Shown here in pieces: positions 47,272-59,315 of a stretch of 64,000 nucleotides of DNA; the stretch's first letter is position 1, and the number at the start of each line of letters is the position of its first letter. This DNA is from Cryptomeria japonica. Lineage: Eukaryota > Streptophyta > Pinopsida > Cupressales > Cupressaceae. The stretch covers positions 52,012,636 to 52,076,635 of the forward strand of contig NC_081414.1 of the NCBI RefSeq assembly GCF_030272615.1. The letters run 5' to 3'. The notes under the pieces are model-generated. The model made no database searches. It was not told where the DNA came from and saw nothing but the letters and a program-made list of their open reading frames with translations. The position numbers and the translations under genes are program-made.

Positions 47272-48310
47272 TGTAGTGCCCCTACTCGTTTGAACTCATT
47301 GGACTCATATTTTATTGGTTGTTTTTAGTGGATACATTACCATGATTTGTTATTCAGACTTATATGACATTATTCCATGCTTTATATGGATATGAGATGC
47401 ATAATTTATTTGCAGTATTTTAGTACTTGTGATTTATGGCATTTTATGGATTATTGCTATGTACTAACACTTTACTTTATCTATGCAATGTGGAATTATA
47501 ATTTGTGTGTCTGTGAGTGTATTGGATGCAAGGGGACAATTTTCCTTCACTCATTTCGGTGAGACAGGGAACATCGCGATTCTCCTTCATAGGTGTGTAT
47601 GTCGTGTTTTCTATATTGTATATATGCATGTGTGGTTTGGTGATGCAGGATATTGCAGGTACAAGTACCGGGTAGGTACGGGGTATCGTCTCCACCTGGC
47701 TTCACAGGTCTGAGCGTGCCTTATATTTTTTGATGGAAGTGGAGGAGATAGTAGTTGACCCTATTTTACTCAGTTACACTCGTGTGAGTGTCGTCAGTTG
47801 GTCATCCTATCAGTTTGTTCAGTCTTCATATTTTATTGTTTGATCTTTTATGAGTTTTTGCTTGAGGTTTGCTCAGTTTGTGTGTTTAGTGATTTTAATT
47901 ATTGCATGTTATATTTTATTTGTCTATGAAGGGTGAAAAGTTGTTAATAATGGGAATTAAATAGTGACTCTATGATTTAATGCCCTTCGTGTAGAAGTAG
48001 GTGAATTATCGAAACTATATTCAATGTTGGTTTTCAAAATTATACTATAGTATACGTATTTTATATGTATATTTGGACTCGATAATATACATATATATAC
48101 GGGTAGGTAATTATGATTCATGTTTAGTTATGTTGATTATTCTTAATATGATTATTTATAAGTTGAATAATTTGGATTTTATGACCTAACATACCTTATA
48201 TCGAATGGTTATTGTCTTTTGTACAAAAAATGCATCTTTATTAAGGATCGTTTTGTTTACAATAATACAAATTTTATATAAATATTAGTTAGATAACTTT
48301 GAATTCGATC

Positions 48311-48311
48311 G

Positions 48312-48363
<52 letters not shown>

Positions 48364-48410
48364 TGTATGTATGTATGTATGTATGTATGTATGTATGTAT
48401 GTATGTATAT
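48311..48410. repeat. (TA)n and (GTAT)n microsatellite
   Basis: About 13 TA units (48311-48336) followed by about 18 GTAT units (to about 48408), essentially perfect. It lies in the left half of S3. Confidence 0.97.
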
Positions 48411-48953
48411 GTAGGTGACTACGAATTATGTGTACTTATTTGAAATTATGCTTAAGTGATTATTTCCTTATTATATAAACATGAATATTCATAATAAAGT
48501 ATTTATGAAAATACATATATAAAAACTATGATTACATATTATATCTAAAACCATTTAAGTTTAGACTTACTTTGCAACTTATAATATAGTTGATTATTAT
48601 ATTATTATCCAATTTACATATTTATGCATCAAATAGCATAAAGGTGGTGGGTTAGTATAAGCGACTATGTCGCATGGCAGATTGGGAGGTCAATTAGTCT
48701 TCCATTTAACTCAAAGCTAAGAACAGTGACCACTATGAGTTGACATGTGGCATACAACCAACACGTAGGCATAGACCATTAGTTAGATGCAAAAATTTAG
48801 AGGTTTTATCGTAGATACGTGTGTAATTATTGAATATGTAAATAGATTTGCAGAATTTAATTACTTTATGAAAATCCATAATATATTTTAAGTATATAAT
48901 TATGAAAAATGGTTATTAAAGAATGTGTTGACAAGTTTAATGTTTAATATATA

Positions 48954-49764
48954 TGTTTATGGTGAAAGTGGATTAACAATATTGAAAGACTAAATGAATT
49001 CAACCATAAAACCCTAGCCTAACAACAACAAAGATCCACCATAACATATGAAGATTACCTAAGACAATGTAAATCAAATGAAATCACAAATATTATACCA
49101 TCACATGTCCAATAGGGTTTGAATCTCCATTCTTCCTATCTCCATTGATCTTGCTTGATATATTTGCTCTCAAATTTTATGTGTGCACAAGAGCTCAACA
49201 AAGAATAGAAATGTGGTTGCAAGTAGGATCACATATGCAAGTTCAAATGCTAGGATGCTTGATAGAATGCATAGAATGATTAGGTTGCTTAGACTGATTA
49301 GAATAGTTAGGGTTGATAATGAAGGAAGCATCTCCTTATATAGAAGACACTATATGAAATGGAGGGATAAGATTGAGAGGTGTAAAAGATAAATGGTCAG
49401 CTATGATTAGAGGGTAGGTAAAGGAAATAAGAAAATAATGAGAGGGTAGGTAGTGTATGAATTAAGAGATGAATGACATGTGTCATAGGTAGAAAAGTTT
49501 AATGAATTAATTAAATAAATAAAGATTTATTTAATTAATAGAAGAAGTGGGATCAATTAAATAAATAAGATATTTATTTAATTTAGAAAAAGGATAATTT
49601 AAATAAATAAAGGTATTTATTTAAATGAGAAATAAGGCTAGAAGAGGATAAATAAATTAATTAAATAAATAAAGATTTATTTAATTAATAGATGAATTAG
49701 GCTTAGATAATTAAATAAATAAAGATATTTATTTAATTAGACATGACAATTTTAGGTGTCTACA
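48954..49764 (-). repeat. 3' LTR of G2
   Basis: Plus-strand start TGTTTATGGTGAAAG, end GGTGTCTACA. Its right third (49505-49740) contains five consecutive palindromes of the TTAAATAAATAAAGATTTATTTAA type. The (A/T)-rich palindromes are also in the other copy at about 59871-60103. Confidence 0.95.
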
Positions 49765-49779
49765 TTTTGCCCCTCTTTG
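49765..49779 (-). promoter_or_regulatory. polypurine tract of G2
   Basis: CAAAGAGGGGCAAAA on the minus strand, directly next to the 3' LTR. Confidence 0.85.
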
Positions 49780-50282
49780 AGACAATGCAACTTGTCGCGT
49801 TGTTTCAAAGAAGATAAGATGAACTGATACAAATTTGCCCCAAGATGGGAATGGTATGCCCCCTCGAGAGATTGAATGAACATATGTGAAAAGATCGCAG
49901 ACAATCTCTCGATAATAAAGAAAGGCTAGAAAGGACTGACTGGATAGGATAGAGTGACAGAGTCACGGGATAATGAAGACTGACTCGGGAGACGAGGGTT
50001 AGGGTTAGGGTAGTCTATAAGATAGACCACGAGGGGAATACATCCTCATTGTCATCCACACATCTAAGAGATCAGAGTGCAGAGAGAGAATAGAGCAGCA
50101 ACAGTCAATAGCGATGGCATTGGTGCATAGATTCGATTGCGTTTGCCAATATCAAAGGCCAGCAGATGCAGGAGAGCCGGTGAGTACCACAAAACCTCCT
50201 TGTACTTTGTCGCAATAAATGTTTTCATAAATGCATGCTAGGTAATGTAATAAATGTGCGTTTACATCTTCTAGGCCGAATC

Positions 50283-50579
50283 GACAGTTCTGTGATGAAC
50301 ATACATTGTCAATTGAATAAGCTGCTGAGAGGATACACTCAAGCAATTCCTCTAGGGAAGACTAGGATAGCAGATAGGGCTAGGATTGACAATTCTATGA
50401 TAGAACATACATTGCCAATTAGGAAACTACTCAAGAGGATACACTCAAGCAGAGGCCCTAGGATAGAATAGATCAAGGCACTTTGTGATGAACAGGGAGT
50501 GCAAAAACACGTAGTACTTTGTGATGAACAGGGAGTACCACTAGGATAAATAGCAACACTTTGTGATGAACAGGGAGTG
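50283..50579 (+). repeat. tandem duplications upstream of the plant mobile domain ORF
   Basis: A segment starting GACAGTTCTGTGATGAACAT at 50283 is repeated at 50388 (105 bp later), ending in AGAGGATACACTCAAGCA in both. It is followed by three copies of ACTTTGTGATGAACAGGGAG at 50480, 50516 and 50558. Confidence 0.9.
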
Positions 50580-50628
50580 TCACTTTGACTGACATGATTG
50601 ATTTGCTTGACTGTAGGAGTACTTACCT

Positions 50629-51141
50629 ATGCTGGAGTCACGAGAGAGATTCCCATCAACTCAAAGGTTACGACTAGAGCTGACATTTGAGGACCGAGCT
50701 GCCATTGATGTTATGGGTCTGAGATATATTCTGTATGTACCTGAGTTTCAAGTGAACATGGGGTTGCTGACTGTGCTGGCTGAGAGATGGCATTCTGAGA
50801 CATGTAGTTTTCATTTGCCGATGGGTGAGATGACAATCACCTTAGAGGATGTATACAAGATTTTGAGGATACCGATCGATGGGGAGTTGATACCCTATGA
50901 TCGAGACGGAGATGAGGATGCATTGAGACGAGTGTTTCAGGATCCAGGACTGGAGATGAGGGCTGGACACGTGGCATGGGACATGATGACAGTGACAGGA
51001 CTGACACTACCAGCAGTACTGGTAGGAGTGATCAGTGGATTCCTCTGTCTAGATAGGCCGACACAAGGGTTGGTTGTAGCCATATGTATTTTGACATCAT
51101 TGTATCATGACACTTATGATTTTGATATATATATGAGATGA
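50629..51141 (+). pseudogene. plant mobile domain ORF, partial, antisense inside G2
   Basis: An ATG frame of 170 codons with the N-terminal signature of the plant mobile domain (PMD; aminotransferase-like/MAIN-type): LLTVLAERWHSETCSFHLP then GEMTITLEDVYKILRIPIDGE (residues about 45-88), and a later LCLDRPTQGLVVA segment. The family usually spans 350-400 residues, so this is a C-terminally shortened copy that ends at TGA 51139. No stop or frameshift interrupts the domain part, unlike every other frame in G2. It lies between the integrase C-terminus and the 3' LTR on the opposite strand, a place where extra ORFs are known in TAT-lineage Gypsy elements. PMD copies occur both as host genes linked to silencing and inside transposons. 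A TATA-like CTATAAG at 50015 and ATG at 50114 with a GTGAGT donor near 50179 could mark its own promoter and first exon. Confidence 0.7.
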
Positions 51142-52722
51142 TTCATCCTTGTGGTAGCTATATGCATGTGTACCTATGTGATGTTTATGATATAGATGCA
51201 AATATGTATATGAGGAAATGCAATATTTTTGTTCTTTTTATGTTTTCAAATGTTATGCCAATGCAAATGTGAATGTATGAAATGCAAATGAATATGATAA
51301 TGCAAATAATTATTTACATGATAAAAATGTAAAATGTGCTAATATGTGTTGTGTGTAGGATGTGATGCAATTGTGATATCTATATGTGTATGTATGAAAT
51401 GCTAATATGTGGTAATGTAGGTGAAAACTACATGAAATGCAAATATTTTTGGTGTGTCATTATACTCAGTCATGTGATAGCAGGCTACATGGACTGAAGA
51501 AGGATGATGGAAGTAAATCAAGAAAGGGGATGGAAGATAGAAGATATGAAAGTGAAAGAGCTTCTTGTGTGTTATCATCATTGAGCATTATTATGGCAAG
51601 ATAGGTTATGACAATTGAGGCATATGTTCGACCCAGAAATTCATTGTACCTATTTGCATGGAGATAAGATAGTCTCAAACAAGGAATACCCTAGTTCATA
51701 CTAGACTCTCAGTGTCCTCATATCCTTGGACAAGTCATAGCATTACTAAGAGACAATTCACAAACAGCAAAAGAAAAATAGGTGACGATACCCCATCCTC
51801 GCCTTTCTAGTCAAAGACATCCTGGAGATAAAATCTCTAGTCAGAGACATCCTGGAAAAGCTAAAAGACATGTCACCAAAAAGATAAAATCAAAAGAAAA
51901 CCAAGACTTGACACCAACATTCACTGTAGTCCTCAAGTTTAGTGTCTCTTGTCACTTGTATAAGTCTTATTTGATTGTTGTCACAATTTTTACTTTCACA
52001 AAAAGGATAGATCGCACTGAACCATAATGTTGTTTGAGTCTGTTGAAAGATTTGATTTGTTGAAGCCCATTGTTGCTACTGTGTCTCATCTAAAACTGAC
52101 TGAATCCATGCAACTGATACCGTATTGCAAAGAAGACAGAACTTTATTGTGGATTGTGATGCAAATGTTGCTTTATTGCGGATTGTGCGCGAATAGACTG
52201 AAGGAAACTGGAAGAAACTGTACTCCTCAGTACGTGTGATGCTCTTAGTTCCACACCCATCACTAGACGTAGGATCTGCCTTAGCCACAGATAGGAGCTG
52301 ATTTATTATGGATGGAAAGGGGTGAAAAGTAATGTTTATTATGAATGGCTAACCAATCTTGGGTAGATCAATAACAAGCCATGATGGGAGTGGGTATGTT
52401 TATTATGACTGGATAGGTTGTGAGTGTGTGCAAAGTGAAAGGATGAAATGGAATCCTAAAGGAGGGAGGAGCAATGTCTCTGCTCATGGCGCTGGTGACC
52501 CAGTTTTCACCATGGTACTTGCCTAGGGCGCCACCGAAGTGGTTTCCACTATTGGACAAAATATTTTTTTGCTTTTATTTTTTTCAAAAAAAATTTTGTG
52601 TCACAAGGCGCCTATTCACCAGGTTTTCACCAAGTAATGATTTTTTTATGTTTATGATTTTTTTTGTATTTTTGACTTCTTTTTTTTTTTATTGTATTTT
52701 TAAATTGGGATACTCTGAAGAG
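51142..52722. other. G2 spacer between PMD and integrase remnant
   Basis: No supported gene. 51180-51440 is low-complexity with repeated ATGCAAAT; 52560-52700 holds T-rich runs. No other features seen. Confidence 0.5.
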
Positions 52723-53241
52723 CTATGTGTAAAACATGCGAAGGTGCATGTTGTTGATAGGATCCTCCAAAGGTTCACCCTCTGTGGTTGAGAGCTGATA
52801 TGCACCATATCCATATGTTGCTGTGATGATGTAAGGACCAAGCCAATTTGGTTCGAACTTGTGCTTCTTCTCTTTGTCTTGCTGATTTTTAGGATTCTCC
52901 TTGAGAACTAAGTCACCCACCTCAAATGTATGAGGCTTGACTTTATGATTGTAGCTACGATGTTCCTTGACTGAATGATGTGTAGCTTGAGTGACTATCC
53001 TCTTTGATAAAGGAACTGAGATAAAATTATTAGCATGTGGACTATGTAGGCCCATATGCGTGTCACCTAAAGAAGTTTGGGCATCCCTGATAACAAAATC
53101 CCTCGAGGAAGCTCCATTAAAGGTCCATGATGTATCGCCAGAAGGGAAAGGATGTGTGGAACAAGTAGATGAGTGATGAAGGCTTATGATTGTGAAAAGA
53201 AGTGAAAGTAGGATAGCATGATGGAGACTTAAGATCAACAA
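52723..53241 (-). pseudogene. G2 integrase C-terminal fragment
   Basis: The last 100 residues read as the C-terminal end of a Gypsy pol protein: FEVGDLVLKENPKN, KHKFEPNWLGPYII and YGYGAYQLSTTEG then INNMHLRMFY, the GPY/F module. The upstream 70 residues do not look like integrase core and no HHCC or DDE motif is present. It is in a different frame from the gag-protease frame ending 62 nt upstream at 53304, so the deletion that removed RT, RNase H and the integrase core has one end near 53250. Confidence 0.8.
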
Positions 53242-53303
53242 GTGTGCTTTTTTACTTTAAATTGTAGAACTTTTGCCCCCAGTTATTTTGATATTAGGGG
53301 ATA

Positions 53304-56300
53304 TCATCTCTTGCTCTTTTTTTTCGTAGGATTTTTATCTTTGACCTTGATTTTTGTAGAGTTCAATAGCTTTTGATTTTGATTTGGACTAAAGGACTTC
53401 TCTTTATTTTTGACATTTAGATTTTTCTTTTCAAAGCTTGATTTTTGATCCCCAATGAGTAAGGGATTTTTTAATTCTTGTTGATCCAAGTCTGGAAGTG
53501 GAGTGGAAATGGAATGAGCAGATGAAATGGTAAGGCTACGTGAGTTCTCAAGAGGTTTGGCAATATGCTCAATAGATTCTTTGTTGGAACCACTCTTAGG
53601 ACTATTGATATCAAGAGATGCTTGCACCACTGGAGGAGATTTGCATTTGGACTTAGTAGCCACAACACTAGGTGGTTCACACCCAATTCCTTGGCATTGC
53701 AAATTGTTTATAGGTTGTTCTTGTTGACTGAATACCTTAGGAGATAGTGGGAGTTGATCAACATGAAAGATATACTCACCACATCCCATGCCTTTAAACT
53801 TGAACTTTTCTTTGAGCTCTGTTTGTTTTGATGTAGAAGCTTTCAATGGATCCACATATCTTGATGAAGGAATAGCTTCTCGATTGACTGGGATTGTTAT
53901 TTCTGATCTAGGTCGTAGCTTGTTGCAGTATATGAATGGATTTGGATAAGCTTTGATGGTCACTTCAACTCCATTGTGAGGGAGCTTGATACATCGATGA
54001 TATGTAGATGGGACTACGCTCATCTCATGAATCCATGGACGTCCTTGTAATATATTGTATGTGAGATCGAGGTCAAGGACTTGACAAACTACATCCTTTG
54101 TAACTAGTCCAACTCTGAGAGGCAAGGTGACTGTGCCTTTGGATGAACGCTCTTCATCATCATATGCTTTGATGGTAATTTTGTTTGTAGAATTCACAAC
54201 TTTATCAGAATATCCCAATTGTTTTATTGTGTTCAAAGTACAAATGTTCAGACCTGCATTATGTGGTTGGCTCACGAAGGCATCATTGGCTTCTGTGAAT
54301 GTAAGGGAGTGTGGAATAGAAAGGTATCCCACCATGGCTTGAAACTAGTCCACGTTCAAATCAGTAGGAACAACAGTGTCTCTCAAGATTTTATCAAGAA
54401 TGGCTTTATGTGTGGGGGATATGCGTAAAAGCTCAAGGATGGAAATAAGTGCGAGTGTCTTCCCCAACTATTCTACAAGGTCATACTCAGGTTTGGTTGA
54501 TGAGGAAGCTATGTTTTTAGCTGGAGCACCTTGCAAAGTGAATTTACCTTGACGAGTTGTAACATTACATTCAGAGGTAGGTTCGGAAGAAGATCCAATG
54601 CCTTTTAGGACAATCTTGGGTCTTTGGGTAGAATTCTCAGGCATTTTGTCCTTGATGATAATGGTAGAGACATAATTATCCATTGAAATGTGATTGACAG
54701 TTGAATCATAGTTATAAGATACTTTGGTATAGTTGGTCTGCTCATCTATGGCTTTAGATTTTCCCTTGTCATGCTTTGGGAATGGTTCTTTAAACATCTC
54801 ATGTTCTTGATTGGATGAGTGTCCTTCAATCTCAATGTCACCTCTATCAATGAGATCTTGTATGATGTTATTCAGTCAATGACAATTACCTATTTTATGT
54901 CCCTTGCTCTTATGAAATTCACAATACTCATCATCATTCCACCAATTTGGTTTGACCTTTGGCTCATATGGAGGAAAATCTGGAATTGTGATTATCTTGT
55001 TTGCCACTAGCTTTTTGAAAACGGACTCAAGTGGTTCTCCCAATGGAGTGTACTTCCTTTGTGACTTGGAAGTTGTTTGAGTATTCACTTGAATGCTTGT
55101 AGAGCTTGATCCAGAAAAAACAATTTTAGGTCGCACTGTATTGGCATCCACAACACCATCATTGACTGTGTTCTTGTTTTTATTCCAAAATCTTGGCTTA
55201 TCTTTTCCTTTATAGTCCTCTTTGTTTTCTTTGAATATTTTTACGATGCCTTGCTCAATTGGGACCTTCTCTGTTGCTAAGCCTTTTTCAATGATGTCCT
55301 TGAAGGTGGACAAACAAGCTTTTCTCAAGTCATAACCAATGTCCTTGTTAACATTCTGGGTGAACATTTCTACCATTTGTTTTTGTGGAATTTCACAAGA
55401 GCATCTATTGGCTAGATTCCTCCATCTTTGTAAAAATGATGAAAAAGACTCTCCCTCCTTTTATTTGGTGTTGCACAAGGTAGTGACTGATATATCTGTC
55501 TCTATGTTGTATGAGAAATGTTGGATAAATGCCTCTGCTAGATCACCCCATGACTTAATTCCAGGTGGGAGTTGGGAGAACCATTCCATAGCTTGACCAC
55601 CTAAGCTTTGTGGGAATAACCTCATCAAATATGTCTCTTCTTTTGCTACCTCAATGCAAGCTGTGAAAAACTATCTTATGTGTGCCTTAGGATCCCCTTT
55701 TCCTCTATACTTATCAAGCTTAGGTGTCACAAAGTGTGTAGGAAATGGAGGCATTGGAATGCTTTTGTCAAATGGATAGGGACATATGTCTCTCATTGTG
55801 TAAGTTGGCTTTGGTGTATTTATGTCCTCCATTTTATTGTGTAAGTCCTTGATTTGTTGTTCCAAATTGTTCTTAGGTGGAGACCGACTTCTTGAACCAT
55901 ATCCCATGCTTGTGCCACTGTATGGAGGAGAACCATGTTGCATATATGGATGGTATTGATCATACACATGTTCATATGGAGGAGGTCTATAGTGATGTTG
56001 TGTATATGGACCACTTGGTATAGAGTCATGTTGAGGAATGGAATATCTGCTTTGTCCATGTATACCATACTCTACAGGCATGTCATGTTCTAATGTGTTG
56101 ACCCCAAATTTGATGCAGGGTTTCCTTGTGTCCAAATTTTGAGCATGCCTTTGAATATCCAATTGCTTTGGTGGTTGATCCTTAGCATTGGTATGTGATT
56201 GAGCATATTGTTTTGCATAAGACTTCCATAATGGTCTGCGGAGGTGAGTATCATATGCTTGACCATGTGTGTATGGGACCTCTGGTTTTTGAAACAAAGA

Positions 56301-56768
56301 TGATGGTGATTCACACACAAGATGTGGTCCTCTATTGCCTCCACTATTAGGCCTCCTTTGATCCATGTTGGAGTGAGTTTGTTGCAAAGGTTGATTTTCC
56401 ATTATTTGAGACATGTCAAAATCATGAGGTATCTTGGCTCCACTTTGTGCCATCATTTGTAAGAAATATTGTCTATCCCTCTTCATTATTTCCTCAACCA
56501 ATCTATTGAAATAGGGATTCATAATGGTGTCTTCCACTTCTGCTGAATGTACGGAAAAGTTTTCCATATTGTCATTGTGTGTATCATTTTTGTTTGTAGT
56601 GTCCATGTGCTCAACATTTGGAATGTTTCTATAAGCATCCATGTCAGGTAATGTAGTATGATCAAAATTGAAAAAGATATCATTGTCATACTCATAGGAG
56701 CTCATGTTTACGGACTCTTGAGCCTCTTTAGCTTCTCTCTTAGATTTTTGGGAACGAGTTTCAACCAT
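53304..56768 (-). pseudogene. G2 gag-protease polyprotein
   Basis: One frame of 1155 codons from ATG 56768 to the stop at 53304, interrupted by about five stops (near 55670, 55465, 54875 and 54465). The first 330 residues are Gln/Pro/His/Tyr-rich. The gag capsid domain spans about 55730-55330 (PKLDKYRGKGDPKAHIR, stop where Trp is expected, EWFSQLPPGIKSW, AEAFIQHFS). A Cys/His motif CEFHKSKGHKIGNC is near 54930-54885. The protease spans about 54300-53960: the usual D.GS loop is replaced (NAGLNICTLN near 54255), while LTYNILQGRPWIHEMSVVPS near 54020-54080 is well kept. The frame ends in a Lys-rich tail (KKKSKR). Gag-protease ending on its own stop matches Ogre-type elements, where pol is a separate frame. 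Confidence 0.88.
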
Positions 56769-57151
56769 GAACTAGGTATTGACCCAGATGTGTGAGACTA
56801 GATGAAAATGGAAAGAGTATGGAAGACCAAGAGTTTGGTGGCATGTAAATGAATCTGAAGTTTACTTGCAATGTCCAAAGTGTAAGACCAAGTATGTATG
56901 TAGTAGAGTAGGTGTGGCTTTCAAAGAGATGATAGTTTCTCTTGATGAGGTAAGTTGACCTTGACTCTAAGTAAGACCAAATGAGACCAAAAGGTGATAG
57001 ACCTTGATGAGGGACCACTTAGCAAAATGTTGTTGTATGTAGTGTGTTGACAAAGTATGATGAGGACAAGCAAGTGACCTTTTGACTCAAGTTTAGAAAA
57101 ATGTGAATGTAAAGTAAGGTGTAAAGCAATGATGGACTTTGTGAGACCCAA

Positions 57152-58350
57152 AGATAGGTTGAATGCTAGATGAAAATCTAGAGAAATAACTTAGGAAGCT
57201 CAATAATTCTGAAACTGATTGCTCTTGTTTGTTGGATTGTAAATTTTTCCAATTTGTGAAGTTGTTGTGTTGTGACTAAATCTGAACTTTTGACTATTTT
57301 TCATGACAAGAGGACACAATCTTGATGAGGACTCAATGTTTGCAAGTGTTTAGACTCAAAATGACTCCAAGAAAAGTGTGTTGTTTGATGTAAGAATGTT
57401 TTGCATACACTTGAAGACACAAAAGACACAATGTTTTGCTATTTGGTCTTGAATGTTTGATTGTTCAAAATAAGACAAGCATAATTCTTATGGTTGGCTA
57501 GGACAATAGTTGCTGATCCCACATGGAGTTTCCCCTGAGGCTATGCTATTCAGAGTGGATACTTAGATGCTTGACCCCACTGGCTCCACCCTCGGGGCAG
57601 CCAAGCATCAGTCCCCATGAAAACTCCTCGTGGTGAACTTTGTATCTCTACTAAGAACTGTATGTGTGTGGGCCACTACCAGAGGTCCGACCTCCTGCCC
57701 CAACAACTAGAAGGATTTTGGCTTCTAAAACAAAAAGGTGCTAGTAAGGGCATCCGCTCATGTGGCCATACATGTGACACTTTCAGCTCTATAAATACAT
57801 AAGGCTCCCAGCTGGTAGGGGTTACGCCCTACAATTGATCAAATAAATTTGATCAAACGGGTTTATGGGGAGACATAGTGTCGGTATGAACTAATCAGCA
57901 CACGTTATCCATAGTTTTCACCATGAATACAGTTATTTATAGTGGTTTGGAAGAAGATGGCTTTTCTTTTGCTACCACTGGGGTCATTCTCTCCTCACTA
58001 GTAGTCCTAATGACCACACGGGGAGATAGACCCTCTAAAGATGAAACAAAAAGAGCCTATTGCTCAAGACACAAAAGACAATGGTTCAATTTTAGTGCAC
58101 CAATTGAAGTGTTTGCTAGTCTATGAGAATAAGGCACACAATAAAGATCAAAAACCCTTTCCAAGGTCCTGCAACAAATATTTGTTAGTAGTTTGGATTG
58201 TTTCAAATGATAACCCCTTCCTGCAAGCACACAAGTTAGGTAAATTTTAGATCCAAAAGACTTTGTGAAATAGGGGCCTTCAACAATGCATTTTGTTGAC
58301 CAATTAAAAGATCTGATTCATCATAAAAAAAGACCACCTATAAAATTTTA
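57152..58350. other. G2 leader, non-coding
   Basis: No supported gene. 57480-57860 is more GC-balanced, with CCACTGGCTCCACCC-type text, and may be a conserved leader structure. The frames seen here are short and on both strands. Confidence 0.4.
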
Positions 58351-59165
58351 AGAGATTTCCAGAAATGTAAGAAAATCCAAAAAATTTGCTAATTTGCTCC
58401 AAAAATTAATTTTTTATGAAAAATCATAAAAAATTCATATAAAATGAAAAATCAATCCAAAAAATCTAAAATTTTTACTGGAGAGTCCTGATGGTATTCC
58501 AAACCTTCATAAAATAAATTCTACAACAAATCCAAGTAGTTTGTGAGATATGAGTAAAATAATGCAAAGCCCTAATTTTCAAAGATCCAATTTTTGAGGA
58601 ATTATTTTGCATAAAATTTAAAATAAAAATGAATATATAATGTGTGTAATTCTGAGAGATTTCCAAAAATGTAAGAAAATCCAAAAAAATTGCTAATTTG
58701 CTCTCAAAATTAATTTTTTATGAAAAATAATAAAAAACTCATATAAAATGAAATTTTGATCCAAAAAATCTAAAATTTTTACTGAATCCTTCTGATGCTT
58801 TTCCTGACCTACACAAAACATTTTATTCCCAAATTCGAAGCCGTTTGTGAGATATGATCAAAATAAGGAAAAAACCCTAATTTTTAAAGATCCAATTTTT
58901 AGGGAAATATTTTGCATCAAAATTAAAATCACAAAGAAAAAATCTTGTATATAACTATGAGAGATTTCCAAAAATGTAAGAAAATCCAAAAAATTCTTTC
59001 ATTTTCTCTCAAAATTAATTTTTTATGAAAAATCATAAAAAATTCATAGAAAATGAAAATTTGCTCCAAAAATTCTGAATTTTGGATTGAGAGCTCCTGA
59101 TACTTTTTTCAATCTACAAAACAATTTTGGTACAAAATTTCTAAGCCATTTGTGAGATATGATCA
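58351..59165 (-). repeat. 305-bp tandem repeat in G2 leader, about 2.7 copies
   Basis: Copies begin with AGAGATTTCCnnAAATGTAA at 58351, 58655 and 58960 (periods 304 and 305). They are AT-rich (ATTTTTTATGAAAAATCATA blocks) and diverged. They lie in the 5' untranslated leader, between primer site and gag. Confidence 0.88.
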
Positions 59166-59293
59166 AATCTCTCCAAGATCTTGATTTTGTGTCCAAAACC
59201 CTAGCTGCACAAGGTTATTCTCCAAATTGTTTTACAAAACAGCAATATAGGGTTAGAAAAATCTGCAAAAAACATAGATCTAACAAAAATCCA

Positions 59294-59312
59294 TGTCCCA
59301 TGGGGCGTGCCA
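59294..59312 (-). promoter_or_regulatory. primer-binding site of G2
   Basis: TGGCACGCCCCATGGGACA on the minus strand, three bases from the 5' LTR edge. The tRNA was not identified. Confidence 0.75.
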
Positions 59313-59315
59313 AAA

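Noticed and set aside
49183-49392. 69-codon Arg-rich frame present in both G2 LTRs (also 59546-59755)
   Set aside because: It is duplicated only because the LTRs are. It starts with no context for translation, overlaps the TATA region on the other strand, and low-complexity codon use suggests a chance frame.
49995-50012. Telomere-like AGGGTTAGGGTTAGGG
   Set aside because: Fewer than three units, and the usual plant telomere unit is TTTAGGG. It lies inside G2 near the antisense ORF and is most likely chance.
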